In this document: positions 1 through 8,729 of the stretch, piece by piece
How positions within the stretch are numbered: position 1 is the first letter of the stretch
Layout: each line of letters starts with the position of its first letter
NCBI GenBank assembly: GCA_904384225.1
Contig: CAJFJV010000010.1
Coordinates: forward strand, 1 to 57,977
Reading direction: 5' to 3'
Length of the DNA: 57,977 nucleotides
Source of the DNA: an uncultured Oscillospiraceae bacterium
Lineage (GTDB): Bacteria; Bacillota; Clostridia; Oscillospirales; Ruminococcaceae
Program-made: the position numbers and the translations under genes
The notes under the pieces: model-generated
Database searches by the model: none
What the model was told of the DNA's origin: nothing
What the model saw: the letters and a program-made list of their open reading frames with translations, nothing else

Positions 1-230
1 GTATATTCTAACAAATTACGACTTGCCGCGTTAGAGGCACTTTGTTTCATTCTCTTTGGTGCCTTGCAGCGCAGCGGAAAGGAATGGTCATATATATGAT
101 AAAGGAAATGGGGATTCTATTATTATAAGCCTTGAGCTGTTCCGAATTTTTATAGATACTGAGGCTAAAAAAGCTGATATTTGGATAAGGAATATTTATC
201 AGAAGAATGTCGAAAGCTATTGCTTTCCGT
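1..230. other. Window edge, no gene recognised
   Basis: No open frame with a convincing ribosome binding site is visible on either strand. Short open frames here have no family resemblance. The right end runs into the promoter of the folate-transporter transcript at 232-260. Confidence 0.5.
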
Positions 231-231
231 C

Positions 232-260
232 TTGACAGGTATATGGTTTCATGTTACCAT
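232..260 (+). promoter_or_regulatory. Sigma-A promoter of the folT transcript
   Basis: TTGACA at 232-237 and TACCAT at 255-260 are separated by 17 bases. Transcription would start near 267, just ahead of the THF riboswitch aptamer. Confidence 0.6.
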
Positions 261-275
261 ATACCCGTACAAATC

Positions 276-376
276 ACAGAGTAGAGCTGTGTGCGTTAAG
301 TGCCGCCTGAACGGGGAGTTGTCAGACGGACGAAAAGCGGACATCCGCTTGCGGTGCATGGCTCGCATCCCACTGT
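276..376 (+). promoter_or_regulatory. Tetrahydrofolate (THF) riboswitch
   Basis: The conserved blocks of the THF aptamer are present in order: AGTAGA (280-285), GCGTTAAGTG (293-302), GAACGGGGAGTTGTC (309-323), ACGAAAAGCGG (330-340), GCGGTGCATGG (351-361) and GCATCC (365-370). P1 can form between ACAG (276-279) and CTGT (373-376). P2 forms by GCTGTG pairing with CATGGC, with G-U pairs. It lies directly before a FolT-like gene, the classic target. A small hairpin, CTCTT/AAGAG, follows near 397-411 and may be part of the expression platform, but the switching mechanism cannot be settled by eye. Confidence 0.87.
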
Positions 377-452
377 TGCATATCAGAGGTTCGCCTTCTC
401 TTGTGCAAGAGTAGTAGTATTTTTGATTGCCGCGCACAGAGGAGGTTTTTTT

Positions 453-1343
453 ATGTGGCAAAATAAAGACACATCCGTTTATTCCTCGCCGTTTTGCGTC
501 GGATATTGGAAATCCGCCGCAGCGGAATTGCACAGTTTGCGCTCCCTTACGGTAGCGGCTGTTTTTTTAGCGCTTTCGGTTGCACTCGGCATGATCCGTA
601 TACCGGTGGGGGATAACCTGCATATTTTTCTTACCTTTTTTGTGAAAATGACGGGCGGAGCTATTTATGGACCCATTATTGCATTGCTGTCCGGCTTCTT
701 AAGCGATTTGCTGGGATATGTGATTACACCGGCAGGCCCTTATTTTTTCGGATACACGCTGTCAACGATGGCGGGCGCCTTTTTGTATGCACTGTTTTTA
801 TACCGCGCACGAATCAGTGCGGTGCGCATTTTTTCTGCAAAGCTTTTTGTGAACGTTTTGGTCAATATTCTGATGGGTTCCTGCTGGAGTGCTGTCATGT
901 ATGGGAAAGGCTACCTCTATTACCTTGCCAAAAGTATTGTGAAAAACATTGCGCTATGGCCATTGGAATCCATCCTGTTTGTGTTGTTTATTGGGATGAT
1001 CCTGCCATTTTTGACGAAGCGGCGCTATCTGTTCGGGAATCCTGATGGGAAACTTTATAAGGGAAAATACCTTTTTCAAGAGGCGGGCGCTGCGCATTAC
1101 GTAAAGTTTACGGCGAAACTGCTGACGGGAATCGGGCTTCTCGTATTTACTGTGCTTGCTGTCACACGTTTTTATGAAGCGCCGTCTATCTCCGCTGGGC
1201 TCTATGCTGCACTGCCGTTTGCTATAGCTGCTATTTTGACACCTTTTATCATGAATGTGCTGTATACTTTTGGGACGGCAGCAGAGGATATCCGAGCCGT
1301 CCGGACACAAATGGAAGAAAAAAGTGAGACGCAGGAGAAATAA
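453..1343 (+). CDS. folT: ECF transporter S component, folate type (FolT-like)
   Basis: Substrate-binding membrane subunit of an energy-coupling-factor vitamin importer; the shared EcfA/A'/T module is not in this window. The ATG at 453 is chosen because GAGGAGG (about 439-445) precedes it at good spacing; this gives 296 residues. Hydrophobic segments start near residue 32 with a run containing FLALSVALGMIRIP, and the MTGGAIYGPIIALLSGFLSD segment is typical of the FolT/ECF S family. The 30-residue N-terminal extension and about 60 residues beyond the core are longer than the usual ~170-200 residue S component. The upstream THF riboswitch supports folate or a folate precursor as substrate. Confidence 0.85.
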   Translation: MWQNKDTSVYSSPFCVGYWKSAAAELHSLRSLTVAAVFLALSVALGMIRIPVGDNLHIFLTFFVKMTGGAIYGPIIALLSGFLSDLLGYVITPAGPYFFGYTLSTMAGAFLYALFLYRARISAVRIFSAKLFVNVLVNILMGSCWSAVMYGKGYLYYLAKSIVKNIALWPLESILFVLFIGMILPFLTKRRYLFGNPDGKLYKGKYLFQEAGAAHYVKFTAKLLTGIGLLVFTVLAVTRFYEAPSISAGLYAALPFAIAAILTPFIMNVLYTFGTAAEDIRAVRTQMEEKSETQEK

Positions 1344-1436
1344 AGGAAACGCTTTGCCGCTTTTGCGTTGAAGGAGATGTGGTTTTTCCATATATTCTCT
1401 GGGAAATTTCGGGGTTGTCTTTGCGGTATCTTTTAC

Positions 1437-1488
1437 TTTACATAGAGCGAAAGCTGCGTTATAATACTAAATAAGTTTTCTTAACTTA
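1437..1488 (+). promoter_or_regulatory. Promoter and operator-like palindrome of the first MATE gene
   Basis: TTTACA (1437-1442), 17 bases, TATAAT (1460-1465). At the predicted start site lies an inverted repeat TAAGTT (1472-1477) - 5 bases - AACTTA (1483-1488), a likely binding site for a dimeric repressor. The regulator is not identifiable from this window. Confidence 0.65.
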
Positions 1489-1537
1489 AGGCGAAGATCC
1501 GGAAGTGCAGAAAGCAAATATATAAAGAATAGGGGAT

Positions 1538-2989
1538 ATGAGGTTGTTTAATGCACATTCTCTCAAACATACGCTCATAGGAGACCGGGCGTTTTACAAA
1601 CATGTTGTCGCTGTTTTGGTACCGATTATTATTCAAAATACGGTAACCAATGTTGTCAGTTTATTGGACAACGTTATGGTAGGAGCCGTCGGAACCATTC
1701 AAATGTCGGCGGTAGCCATCGTCAATCAGCTTCTGCTGATATTTAATCTTTGCATTTTCGGCGGGCTGGCCGGCGCGGGTATTTTTTTGGTTCAATATGC
1801 GGGTGCGGACGACGAGGAGGGTATCCGTTACTGCTTCCGGATGAAATGGTACATAGCGGTTGCCATGTTGGTAATTGCATTCGCTGTATTTTTGGCATTT
1901 CCACAGCAAATGATTTCGATGTATCTTGCTGAGGGAACAGCGGCGGCCGATGCCGCCGCCACGCTGCAACATGGATTGGATTATTTCCGCATTATGCTTA
2001 TTGGGTTGATCCCGTTTGCCGTCTCTCAAATCTACGGCAGTACGCTGCGAGAATTGGGAGAAACAAAGCTTCCGATGGCGGCAAGCGTTTTGGCAATTGT
2101 CGTAAACCTTGTTTTCAATTATATCTTTATCTTCGGCAATGAAGGGCTTTCCATTTTGCCGTTTGCACCGATGGGTGTGGCGGGTGCTGCGATTGCTACG
2201 GTTATCGCGCGCTTTGCGGAAGCGGCGCTGCTTGTGGTCATTGTCCATGTGAAAAAAGAGCGTTTTTCTTTTATCCGGCATGCATATCAAAGCCTGCGGA
2301 TTCCGGTGTCCCTTTGCCGTGATATCATCAAGAAAGACGCGCCGCTCTTGATCAATGAATTCCTGTGGTCGTTAGGCACAGCCATGATGATGCAGTGCTA
2401 TTCGGTCAGAGGGCTGGATGTAGTCGCAGCATTTAATATCTCTTCTACGGTACAGAACCTGTTCAACGTCGTATTCCTTTCAATTGGAAACGCCATTGCC
2501 ATCATTATTGGACAGTATCTTGGTGCAAATGAAGTACAGAAAGCCAAAACAGCAATTTGGCGTCTGATTGCATTGTCCGTCGCAACTTGTGCGGTGATGG
2601 GGACAGTAATGGCGTTGGTGGCGTCGTTCGTGCCCTATATCTATAATACAAGCGGGGAAGTACGGGGGATGGCGACGGAATTTCTGTATGTAGTTTCCGT
2701 AATGATGCCGTTTTTTGCTTTTACTCATGCCTGCTATTTTACGCTGCGTTCCGGCGGAAAGACGCTGATAACTATGTTTTTTGACTGTGGCTTTACGTGG
2801 TGTGTGTCGTTCCCGTTGGCCTTCTGCCTTGCCAATTTTACCGCAATGCCGATTATCCCGTTGTACCTCAGTGTACAGCTTTTGGAAGTAATCAAATGTG
2901 TCATTGGCTTCATTTTGTTAAAAAAGGGGATTTGGGCGCAAAACATCATCCAAAAGGAAGAACAGCTGGCAGAACAGCCGGCAGTATAA
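1538..2989 (+). CDS. MATE family cation/drug antiporter
   Basis: Multidrug and toxin extrusion transporter of 483 residues, the normal family length, with about twelve membrane segments in two MatE halves. The N-terminal half has VTNVVSLLDNVMVGAVG, the family's first-helix signature; the second half begins near residue 255 with LLINEFLWSLGTAMM. Export is probably driven by a Na+ or H+ gradient; the substrate is unknown. The ATG at 1538 follows a weak AGGGG site; a later in-register start is possible. It has its own promoter with an operator-like palindrome and a strong terminator, so it is a single-gene unit. A second, distantly similar MATE gene lies at 14367-15770. Confidence 0.9.
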   Translation: MRLFNAHSLKHTLIGDRAFYKHVVAVLVPIIIQNTVTNVVSLLDNVMVGAVGTIQMSAVAIVNQLLLIFNLCIFGGLAGAGIFLVQYAGADDEEGIRYCFRMKWYIAVAMLVIAFAVFLAFPQQMISMYLAEGTAAADAAATLQHGLDYFRIMLIGLIPFAVSQIYGSTLRELGETKLPMAASVLAIVVNLVFNYIFIFGNEGLSILPFAPMGVAGAAIATVIARFAEAALLVVIVHVKKERFSFIRHAYQSLRIPVSLCRDIIKKDAPLLINEFLWSLGTAMMMQCYSVRGLDVVAAFNISSTVQNLFNVVFLSIGNAIAIIIGQYLGANEVQKAKTAIWRLIALSVATCAVMGTVMALVASFVPYIYNTSGEVRGMATEFLYVVSVMMPFFAFTHACYFTLRSGGKTLITMFFDCGFTWCVSFPLAFCLANFTAMPIIPLYLSVQLLEVIKCVIGFILLKKGIWAQNIIQKEEQLAEQPAV

Positions 2990-3023
2990 AAAGACGGTGC
3001 ACCTTTGGTGCACCGTCTTTTTA
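2989..3023 (+). terminator. Intrinsic terminator of the first MATE gene
   Basis: AAAGACGGTGCACC (2990-3003), loop TTT, GGTGCACCGTCTTT (3007-3020) and trailing T residues, overlapping the stop codon region. Confidence 0.9.
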
Positions 3024-3365
3024 TTACAGTAGAAAAGTCTAATTTGCCATCTCTTTAAAATGGGACCGAGGTAAAAGGCAGCGGCTGTCCTCATTCTTGG
3101 GCGGCATAGTGGTTTTCCTTATCTGTTTTTGTTGACAAATTGAAGATTTCCTGCTCTTCTTTCTGCACATCCGGTCAGCAGTGTGATCCGCAGCCCTTAT
3201 TTTCCTTTAGCTGCTACAGATAGCGATGCCAATTCCCGGATATCTGCCTGTGTTGTATTACAGCCTTAAAGAACCGCCTGCATCGGTAGAAAACGTTTAA
3301 GGGATAGCTATAGCACGGAAGATAGATAGAAATGCAGGAATAAGTGTGCAAATCTATGGCTGGGC
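3024..3365. other. Gene-free spacer between convergent units
   Basis: About 340 bases with no supported gene. On the minus strand a short open stretch near 3195-3262 reads GCNTTQADIRELASLSVAAK but is closed by stops on both sides, so at most it is a relic. Confidence 0.4.
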
Positions 3366-3917
3366 CTACGAAGCATTGCCGTTATCGCCGGTTGTAGTAG
3401 GCGGATATGCTGCATAAATGATATGCGGCATATGCTTTCCATAATAGAATTTATCAAAAACCCCTTCCGCTTTCATGCCGAGCCGTTCGGCGACACGGCG
3501 CGAAGCAGCATTTTCCGGACGGATATCGGCAATCACGCGATGGGCATGCAATTTAGAAAAGGCATAAGAAAGGCATGCCTTTGCACCTTCTAAAGCATAA
3601 CCCTTTCCCCAAAAAGTATCGTCTAATATGTAGCCGATGCCGATACAGGTCTCGCCTTCGATTTCTTCACGCAAAAGACCGATTACACCAATGAAGCTGC
3701 TGCTGCTTTTTTCGACTGCTGCAAAATAGGCGTAGCCGTCTGTTTGATAGCGTTTGCACATATTACGGAGAAAATCGGTTGACTCTGTTTCAGAAAATCC
3801 GTGTTCCCAAGCATACATCACTTTTTCTTTCGATAAAACGGCATGTAAAGAAGAAAAGTCTTCATTGGCAAGCGGCCGCAGGATCAGCCGGCTGGTTTCA
3901 AGAAACGGACTGTTCAT
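3366..3917 (-). CDS. GNAT N-acetyltransferase, RimJ/RimL type
   Basis: 183-residue acetyltransferase of the RimJ/RimL (Acetyltransf_3) class, which uses acetyl-CoA to modify protein N-termini or small amines. It opens with the typical SRLILRPL strand. GYILDDTFWGKGYALEGA carries the acetyl-CoA-binding G-x-G pattern, followed by RVIADIRPENAASRRVAERL, the usual N-S/A-x-R helix of this class. Its ATG overlaps the fabD stop in ATGA (3914-3917), so translation is coupled to fabD. Why an acetyltransferase is locked to malonyl-CoA transacylase is not clear. The substrate cannot be predicted. Confidence 0.85.
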   Translation of the reverse strand: MNSPFLETSRLILRPLANEDFSSLHAVLSKEKVMYAWEHGFSETESTDFLRNMCKRYQTDGYAYFAAVEKSSSSFIGVIGLLREEIEGETCIGIGYILDDTFWGKGYALEGAKACLSYAFSKLHAHRVIADIRPENAASRRVAERLGMKAEGVFDKFYYGKHMPHIIYAAYPPTTTGDNGNAS

Positions 3918-4837
3918 TTACTGCTCCCTTTCAGTTTTTCAAGCGTCTTTAGATCCTCGACATTGGCATAGGAAACGCCGGAGAGGGTTTTGCGGACAAG
4001 ACCGGTGAGCACCTTGTTTGGTCCGCATTCGATAAAACGGGAGGCCCCCGCTGCTTGTATTGCCTTTAACTCTTTTACAAACTGGACCGGGGAAACCAGA
4101 TGCTTGGCGAGATATGCCGGCATATCGGAAAAGTCCGTCATTTTTTCGCCGGTCAAATTGGAGTAGAAATCAATTGTCGGAACAGCAAATGGAATGCCGG
4201 CAATTGCAGTTTTCAAATCGTCAGCTGCCGGCTGCATCAATTTGGAGTGAAAGGCCGCGCTGACGGCGAGTTTAGCTGTGCGCTTCCCCATTTCAGCAAA
4301 AACGGCGACGGCGCGATCGACGGCGCCGGCTTCTCCTGCAATTACAGTTTGAACAGGTGAGTTAAAGTTTACTGGAATGACAAAACCGTCCGTCTTTTCG
4401 CAGACGGCAGCCACCTCATCTGCCGAAAGTCCTAAAACGGCGTACATTGCGCCGTCTTGGTGTCTTGCACACTCGCCCATGGCGCGGGCGCGTTCGCGGA
4501 TGACGCGGAAGGCATCCTCCAGCGACAGCATCCCGGCGGCCGTCATCGCCGCATATTCTCCGAGAGAATGGCCGGCCACCATGTCCGGCAAAATACCAAG
4601 CGATTTAACCGCCTCATAGGCGGCGAGCGAAGTGGCCATGATTGCAGGTTGGGAAACCTCCGTTTGTGCAAGCTCCTGAGCAGAATATTCGGCGCATGCT
4701 TTCAGCAAATCGAAGCCTAAAATATCGCTGCCCGTTTCGAAGATCCGTCTGGCCTCAGGAAAATGTCCGGCAAGTTCTGTGCCCATTTGCGGGTATTGCG
4801 AGCCTTGTCCTGCAAAAAGAAAACACGTTTTTTCCAT
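3914..4837 (-). CDS. fabD: Malonyl-CoA:ACP transacylase
   Basis: Transfers malonyl groups from CoA to acyl carrier protein for fatty-acid elongation; cytoplasmic. The 307-residue protein has the FLFAGQGSQ opening, the nucleophile elbow GHSLGEY (Ser91) and the AAFHSKLM histidine region near residue 200. I chose the ATG at 4837, which sits 10 bases from AAGGA; an upstream in-frame GTG at 4846 is too close to that site. It faces away from fabH-acpP, an unusual split of a cluster that in many Firmicutes is collinear, and shares the control region 4863-4970 with it. Confidence 0.95.
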   Translation of the reverse strand: MEKTCFLFAGQGSQYPQMGTELAGHFPEARRIFETGSDILGFDLLKACAEYSAQELAQTEVSQPAIMATSLAAYEAVKSLGILPDMVAGHSLGEYAAMTAAGMLSLEDAFRVIRERARAMGECARHQDGAMYAVLGLSADEVAAVCEKTDGFVIPVNFNSPVQTVIAGEAGAVDRAVAVFAEMGKRTAKLAVSAAFHSKLMQPAADDLKTAIAGIPFAVPTIDFYSNLTGEKMTDFSDMPAYLAKHLVSPVQFVKELKAIQAAGASRFIECGPNKVLTGLVRKTLSGVSYANVEDLKTLEKLKGSSK

Positions 4838-4869
4838 AAAATACACATCCTTTTTTCTTAAATCCGTGC

Positions 4870-4899
4870 ATCATCGACACAAATAGCATGATGTGTCAA
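4870..4899 (-). promoter_or_regulatory. Candidate promoter of fabD-GNAT with internal palindrome
   Basis: On the minus strand TTGACA (4899-4894), an 18-base spacer and GATGAT (4875-4870). The spacer is bracketed by GACACA (plus 4876-4881) and TGTGTC (4892-4897), so a dimer bound there would cover the promoter. Confidence 0.45.
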
Positions 4900-4918
4900 T
4901 GTTTCTCCTGATTTTACG

Positions 4919-4970
4919 TTGACAAAGCACAGGAAAACCTATAAAATTATAAAGATGACAATCTGTCATC
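4919..4970 (+). promoter_or_regulatory. Promoter of the fabH-acpP operon with start-site palindrome
   Basis: TTGACA (4919-4924), 17 bases, TAAAAT (4942-4947). A perfect inverted repeat GATGACA (4954-4960) - ATC - TGTCATC (4964-4970) lies at the expected start of transcription, a classic repressor position. It does not look like the known FapR or FabT sites. Confidence 0.7.
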
Positions 4971-5072
4971 GGTTCGTATCCTGTGCTGTCCGCCTTTTTC
5001 AGTATAGCATAGGGAACCGCGTGAATGCAACCGCGGCAGCTGTATCATCGAAACGGGAAAGAGGGTTCGGAT

Positions 5073-6068
5073 ATGGGAATCAGGATAATCGGGACGGGCT
5101 ATTATGTACCGCCTTTTATTGCTACAAATGAAGATTTTACTAAAATTGTAGATACAAGCGACGAGTGGATTGTCACCCGTACGGGCATTAAGCAGCGTCA
5201 TATTGTAACGGATGATACGTTTGTCTGGCAGATGGGGGCAAAGGCTGCTGAAATGGCATTGGCAGACGCAGGGCTTTCGGCGGACGATATCGATTTGGTA
5301 ATCGGCACAACTTGTACGCCGGACTATTTGACGCCGTCTTTGGCCTGCCTTGTTGCGAACGGTATCGGTGCAAAGAAACCCGCCTGTGTAGAGCTTAATT
5401 CTGCCTGTGCGGGATTTGTTTACGCATTGGATATGGCAAAGCGGTATCTCTCCGATCCGGAATATCAAAATGTTTTGATCGTCTCAAGTGAGATGCTTTC
5501 TAAAATGACGGATTACAGCGACCGCTCTACCTGCGTACTGTTCGGCGATGGTGCGGGTGCAGCGGTTTTGACTAAATCGGACGCGCCATTTTTCAGTGAA
5601 CTTGGCTCCGATCCAACGGGCGGGCATTCACTATTTGCACGTGGTGTAGCCCCTGGGATGAACCCCTTCCGAAATGCGCCGTTTGATCCTATGGCGGACG
5701 GTTTTGCAGAAACTGCGCCGCATAAGCTGCATCAGGACGGTAGGGAAGTTTACAAGTTCGCAACGCGCGCTATGCCAGGCGCGGTAGAGGCAGCCTGCCG
5801 GAAGGCCGGAATTGCGCCGCAGGAGCTAGACTGGATTTTTTCGCATCAGGCAAACCGCCGCATATTGGAGACGGCTGCAAAGAACTTGAAGGTCTCGCTT
5901 GATCGCTTTTATATAAATATAGAAGAATATGGGAATATGTCGAGCGCATGTATTCCGGTCTGCTTGGCACAGGCACAGCGTGCAGGGAGACTGGAGCGCG
6001 GACAAAAGCTTTGTGCGGTCGGATTTGGCGGCGGCCTTGTATATGCGGCCGCTGTCTTTGAATGGTGA
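5073..6068 (+). CDS. fabH: 3-oxoacyl-ACP synthase III
   Basis: Starts fatty-acid synthesis by condensing an acyl-CoA primer with malonyl-ACP. The 331-residue protein has the full KAS III triad: Cys112 in NSACAGF, His258 in FSHQANRRI and Asn288 in GNMSSA. ATG 5073 follows GGGAAAGAGGG; an upstream ATG at 5025 would add 16 residues absent from the family. First gene of the rightward operon, with the strong promoter 4919-4947. A 170-base gap to fabG is the largest in the operon. Confidence 0.95.
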   Translation: MGIRIIGTGYYVPPFIATNEDFTKIVDTSDEWIVTRTGIKQRHIVTDDTFVWQMGAKAAEMALADAGLSADDIDLVIGTTCTPDYLTPSLACLVANGIGAKKPACVELNSACAGFVYALDMAKRYLSDPEYQNVLIVSSEMLSKMTDYSDRSTCVLFGDGAGAAVLTKSDAPFFSELGSDPTGGHSLFARGVAPGMNPFRNAPFDPMADGFAETAPHKLHQDGREVYKFATRAMPGAVEAACRKAGIAPQELDWIFSHQANRRILETAAKNLKVSLDRFYINIEEYGNMSSACIPVCLAQAQRAGRLERGQKLCAVGFGGGLVYAAAVFEW

Positions 6069-6238
6069 TGTGCAAAAAGGTCGGCCAAAAATGATTTGCA
6101 GCAGAAATAGAAAAGGTAAACCGGCGGGCCGCAGCCTTAAAGCGGCGTTTCAGGCAACGGCTTTTGTTGCGTAAGGCAAGAACAGAAGCCGGCTTGCATT
6201 TATTATATGCTGGTATACAGCGAGGAATGGAGATTGTT

Positions 6239-6982
6239 ATGAGTAAAACAGCATTGATTACTGGTGCGTCGCAGGGAATCGGCGCATGTATTGCAAAGCG
6301 TTTGGCGAAGGACGGTTTTAACATTGCGGTTAACTGCCGTTCAGAAGCAGAGGTGCAAAACGGCGGCCTTGCTGTCAAAGAAGCTTGCGAGGCGTTCGGC
6401 GTAGAAGCAGAGTGCTTTATTGCAAGCGTATCCGATTTTTCAGCCTGCGAGGAAATGGTTAAAGCTGTAAAAGCACGTTTCGGCACAATCGATGTGCTTG
6501 TAAACAACGCAGGCATTACAAAGGATGGATTGATCGCGCGTATGAGCGAGGAACAGTTTGACATGGTTGCAAGCGTCAATTATAAGGGCGTTTTTAACAT
6601 GATCCGCCATGTAACGCCGGTTATGATGAAGCAGAGAAGCGGACGTATCGTCAACGTGTCCTCCGTTGCGGGGCTTTACGGAAATCCTGGGCAGATGAAC
6701 TACAGCGCGTCGAAAGCAGGCGTCGTAGGAATGACACTGACAGCAGCAAAAGAGCTGGGACCGCGTAATATCACGGTGAATGCAGTTGCACCGGGATTCA
6801 TCGAAACGCCAATGACCGATGTGCTTGGCGAAGAGTACAAGGAACAGATTAAATCTCAGATCCCGCTGCGCCGTTTCGGTCGTCCGGAAGAGATTGCGGG
6901 GGCGGTATCCTTCCTTGTATCTGAAGATGCATCGTTCATCACGGCGCAGGTTATTGTGATTGACGGCGGGATGGCCATGTAA
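6239..6982 (+). CDS. fabG: 3-oxoacyl-ACP reductase
   Basis: NADPH-dependent short-chain dehydrogenase reducing 3-oxoacyl-ACP. 247 residues, the normal length, with TGASQGIG at residues 8-15, NNAG at 89-92, Asn114, Ser142, and YSASK giving Tyr155 and Lys159. The end, VIDGGMAM, is typical of FabG. ATG 6239 follows TGGAG; an upstream frame extension to 6164 has no ribosome site. Lies between fabH and fabF in the same orientation. Confidence 0.95.
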   Translation: MSKTALITGASQGIGACIAKRLAKDGFNIAVNCRSEAEVQNGGLAVKEACEAFGVEAECFIASVSDFSACEEMVKAVKARFGTIDVLVNNAGITKDGLIARMSEEQFDMVASVNYKGVFNMIRHVTPVMMKQRSGRIVNVSSVAGLYGNPGQMNYSASKAGVVGMTLTAAKELGPRNITVNAVAPGFIETPMTDVLGEEYKEQIKSQIPLRRFGRPEEIAGAVSFLVSEDASFITAQVIVIDGGMAM

Positions 6983-7006
6983 AAACACGGGGAATGGAGG
7001 AGACGT

Positions 7007-8242
7007 ATGAGAAGAGTAGTCATTACCGGAATGGGTGCGGTTTCCGCATCGGGCTTAAACGTCGGCGAATTCTGGGACAATATGAAAAATGGACGCTGTG
7101 GTATTTCGCCGATAGAGGGCTTTGATGTCACAGACTGTGAGGTCAAAGTGGCGGCAGAGGCGAAAAACTACGATCCGCTTCAATATTTTGATAAGCGCGA
7201 ATTAAGACGTACGGATCGCTTTACCCAGTTTGCGCTGGTTGCAGCGGATGAAGCCATGAAGGACTGCGGGACGGATTTTTCTGATTTGGATCCGTACCGT
7301 GTCGGCGTCATTGTCGGGAGTGGGATCGGCGGATTTCATTCTATCGAAACAGAGTACAGGAAATTTATGGAGAAAGGCGGGAGCCGGGTTTCCGTTTTCT
7401 TTGTACCGATGATGATTATTAATATGGCGGCTGGCAGCATTTCGATGAAATATCATTTTAAAGGGACGAATTATGCGCCGGTCAGCGCCTGCTCCACGTC
7501 AGCCCATGCAATCGGCGAGGCGTTTCACGCGATTAAAAATGGGTATATTGACGCCTGCGTGACCGGCGGAAGTGAAGCGGCTGTCATTGAATTTGCTATC
7601 GCAGGCTTTAACAATATGAAAGCGCTTTCCCATTCGGCAGATCCACAGCATGCGTCGATTCCGTTTGACAAAAACCGCGATGGTTTTGTTATGGGAGAAG
7701 GCGGTGCTATTCTTGTACTGGAAGAGTATGAACATGCAAAAGCACGTGGTGCAAATATTTATGCGGAAATTACCGGATATGGCGCTACGGGAGATGCCTA
7801 TCATATGACAAGCCCGGATCCTGAAGGAGAAGGAGCTGCACGCGCCATGCAGATAGCCTGCGAAGAGGCAGGAATCCGTCCGGAAGAAGTGGATTATATC
7901 AATGCGCATGGCACATCAACCGGGTTAAATGACAAATACGAGACAAAAGCGATTAAAAAGGCATTTGGCGAACATGCTTATAAATTGGCGGTCAGTTCAA
8001 CAAAGTCTATGACAGGGCATCTTTTGGGTGCAGCCGGCGCGATAGAAGCAATTGCCTGCGCCAAAGCGCTGCAAGAGGGCATCCTGCCGCCGACAGCGGG
8101 TTATACTACGCCGGATGAAGAATGCGACCTTGATTATGTCACAGAGGGCGCAAGGAAAACGGATGCGAAGTATGCGCTATCCAATTCGCTTGGCTTCGGC
8201 GGGCACAATGCAAGCCTGCTGTTTAAAAAATACGAAGGATAA
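7007..8242 (+). CDS. fabF: 3-oxoacyl-ACP synthase II
   Basis: Elongating condensing enzyme of 411 residues. The N-terminal VVITGMGAVSASG strand, the nucleophile Cys162 in VSACSTSAHAIGEA, INAHGTST with the first catalytic His, and KSMTGHLLGAAG with the second His define KAS II. ATG 7007 follows TGGAGGAG. Twenty-four bases after fabG and eleven before accB, so it is cotranscribed. Because no fabI/fabK is seen, FabF must cooperate with an enoyl reductase encoded elsewhere. Confidence 0.96.
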   Translation: MRRVVITGMGAVSASGLNVGEFWDNMKNGRCGISPIEGFDVTDCEVKVAAEAKNYDPLQYFDKRELRRTDRFTQFALVAADEAMKDCGTDFSDLDPYRVGVIVGSGIGGFHSIETEYRKFMEKGGSRVSVFFVPMMIINMAAGSISMKYHFKGTNYAPVSACSTSAHAIGEAFHAIKNGYIDACVTGGSEAAVIEFAIAGFNNMKALSHSADPQHASIPFDKNRDGFVMGEGGAILVLEEYEHAKARGANIYAEITGYGATGDAYHMTSPDPEGEGAARAMQIACEEAGIRPEEVDYINAHGTSTGLNDKYETKAIKKAFGEHAYKLAVSSTKSMTGHLLGAAGAIEAIACAKALQEGILPPTAGYTTPDEECDLDYVTEGARKTDAKYALSNSLGFGGHNASLLFKKYEG

Positions 8243-8253
8243 AGGAGAATACC

Positions 8254-8706
8254 ATGGCGGAACTTAAATTGAGCGTTTCGGAAATGAAAGAGCTTTTGGA
8301 CAAGATGTCTGCACTTGGCCTCCAAAAAATTACGGTTGCACAGGGGGATTTTACGTTTAAGGCGGAGGCGCCGCAGCCTGCGCAGACGCTGTGTTATGCA
8401 ACTGATGCGCCGGTTCAAGCTGTAACGGCGCAGGAGGCGCATCCCGTTGCGGGAAAACCGGAAAAGCCCGAGGGCAATGTGATGAAATCCCCGATTGTGG
8501 GTACGTTCTATTCCCGTCCCGCACCGGATAAGGAGCCGTTTGTTTCGGTTGGCTCCAAAGTGAAAAAGGGCGACGTTTTGTTCATTATCGAATCTATGAA
8601 GCTGATGAACGAGATAACCAGCGAGTTTGACGGTGAAGTGGCGGAGATCCTGACGGAAGATGGACAGGGTGTTGAATACGGCCAACCGGTTATGGTTATC
8701 CGCTGA
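8254..8706 (+). CDS. accB: Biotin carboxyl carrier protein of acetyl-CoA carboxylase
   Basis: 150-residue carrier that swings carboxy-biotin between AccC and the AccD-AccA carboxyltransferase. An N-terminal helical dimerisation region (about 1-35), a Pro/Ala/Glu-rich linker (40-78) and the biotinyl domain (79-150) are visible. The biotin attachment site is ESMKLMNEI with Lys116; it has Ser and Leu around the lysine where E. coli has EAMKMMN, a common variant in Firmicutes. AAAGGAG precedes the ATG. Confidence 0.95.
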   Translation: MAELKLSVSEMKELLDKMSALGLQKITVAQGDFTFKAEAPQPAQTLCYATDAPVQAVTAQEAHPVAGKPEKPEGNVMKSPIVGTFYSRPAPDKEPFVSVGSKVKKGDVLFIIESMKLMNEITSEFDGEVAEILTEDGQGVEYGQPVMVIR

Positions 8707-8729
8707 AGATAGAAAGGGGGAGCCGGCAT

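Noticed and set aside
3195-3262. Minus-strand fragment reading GCNTTQADIRELASLSVAAK
   Set aside because: Bounded by stop codons with no start; too short to tell a gene relic from chance.
5770-6579. Minus-strand 269-codon open frame opposite fabH-fabG
   Set aside because: Shadow of two conserved genes; composition is typical of an antisense frame and no ribosome site is present.
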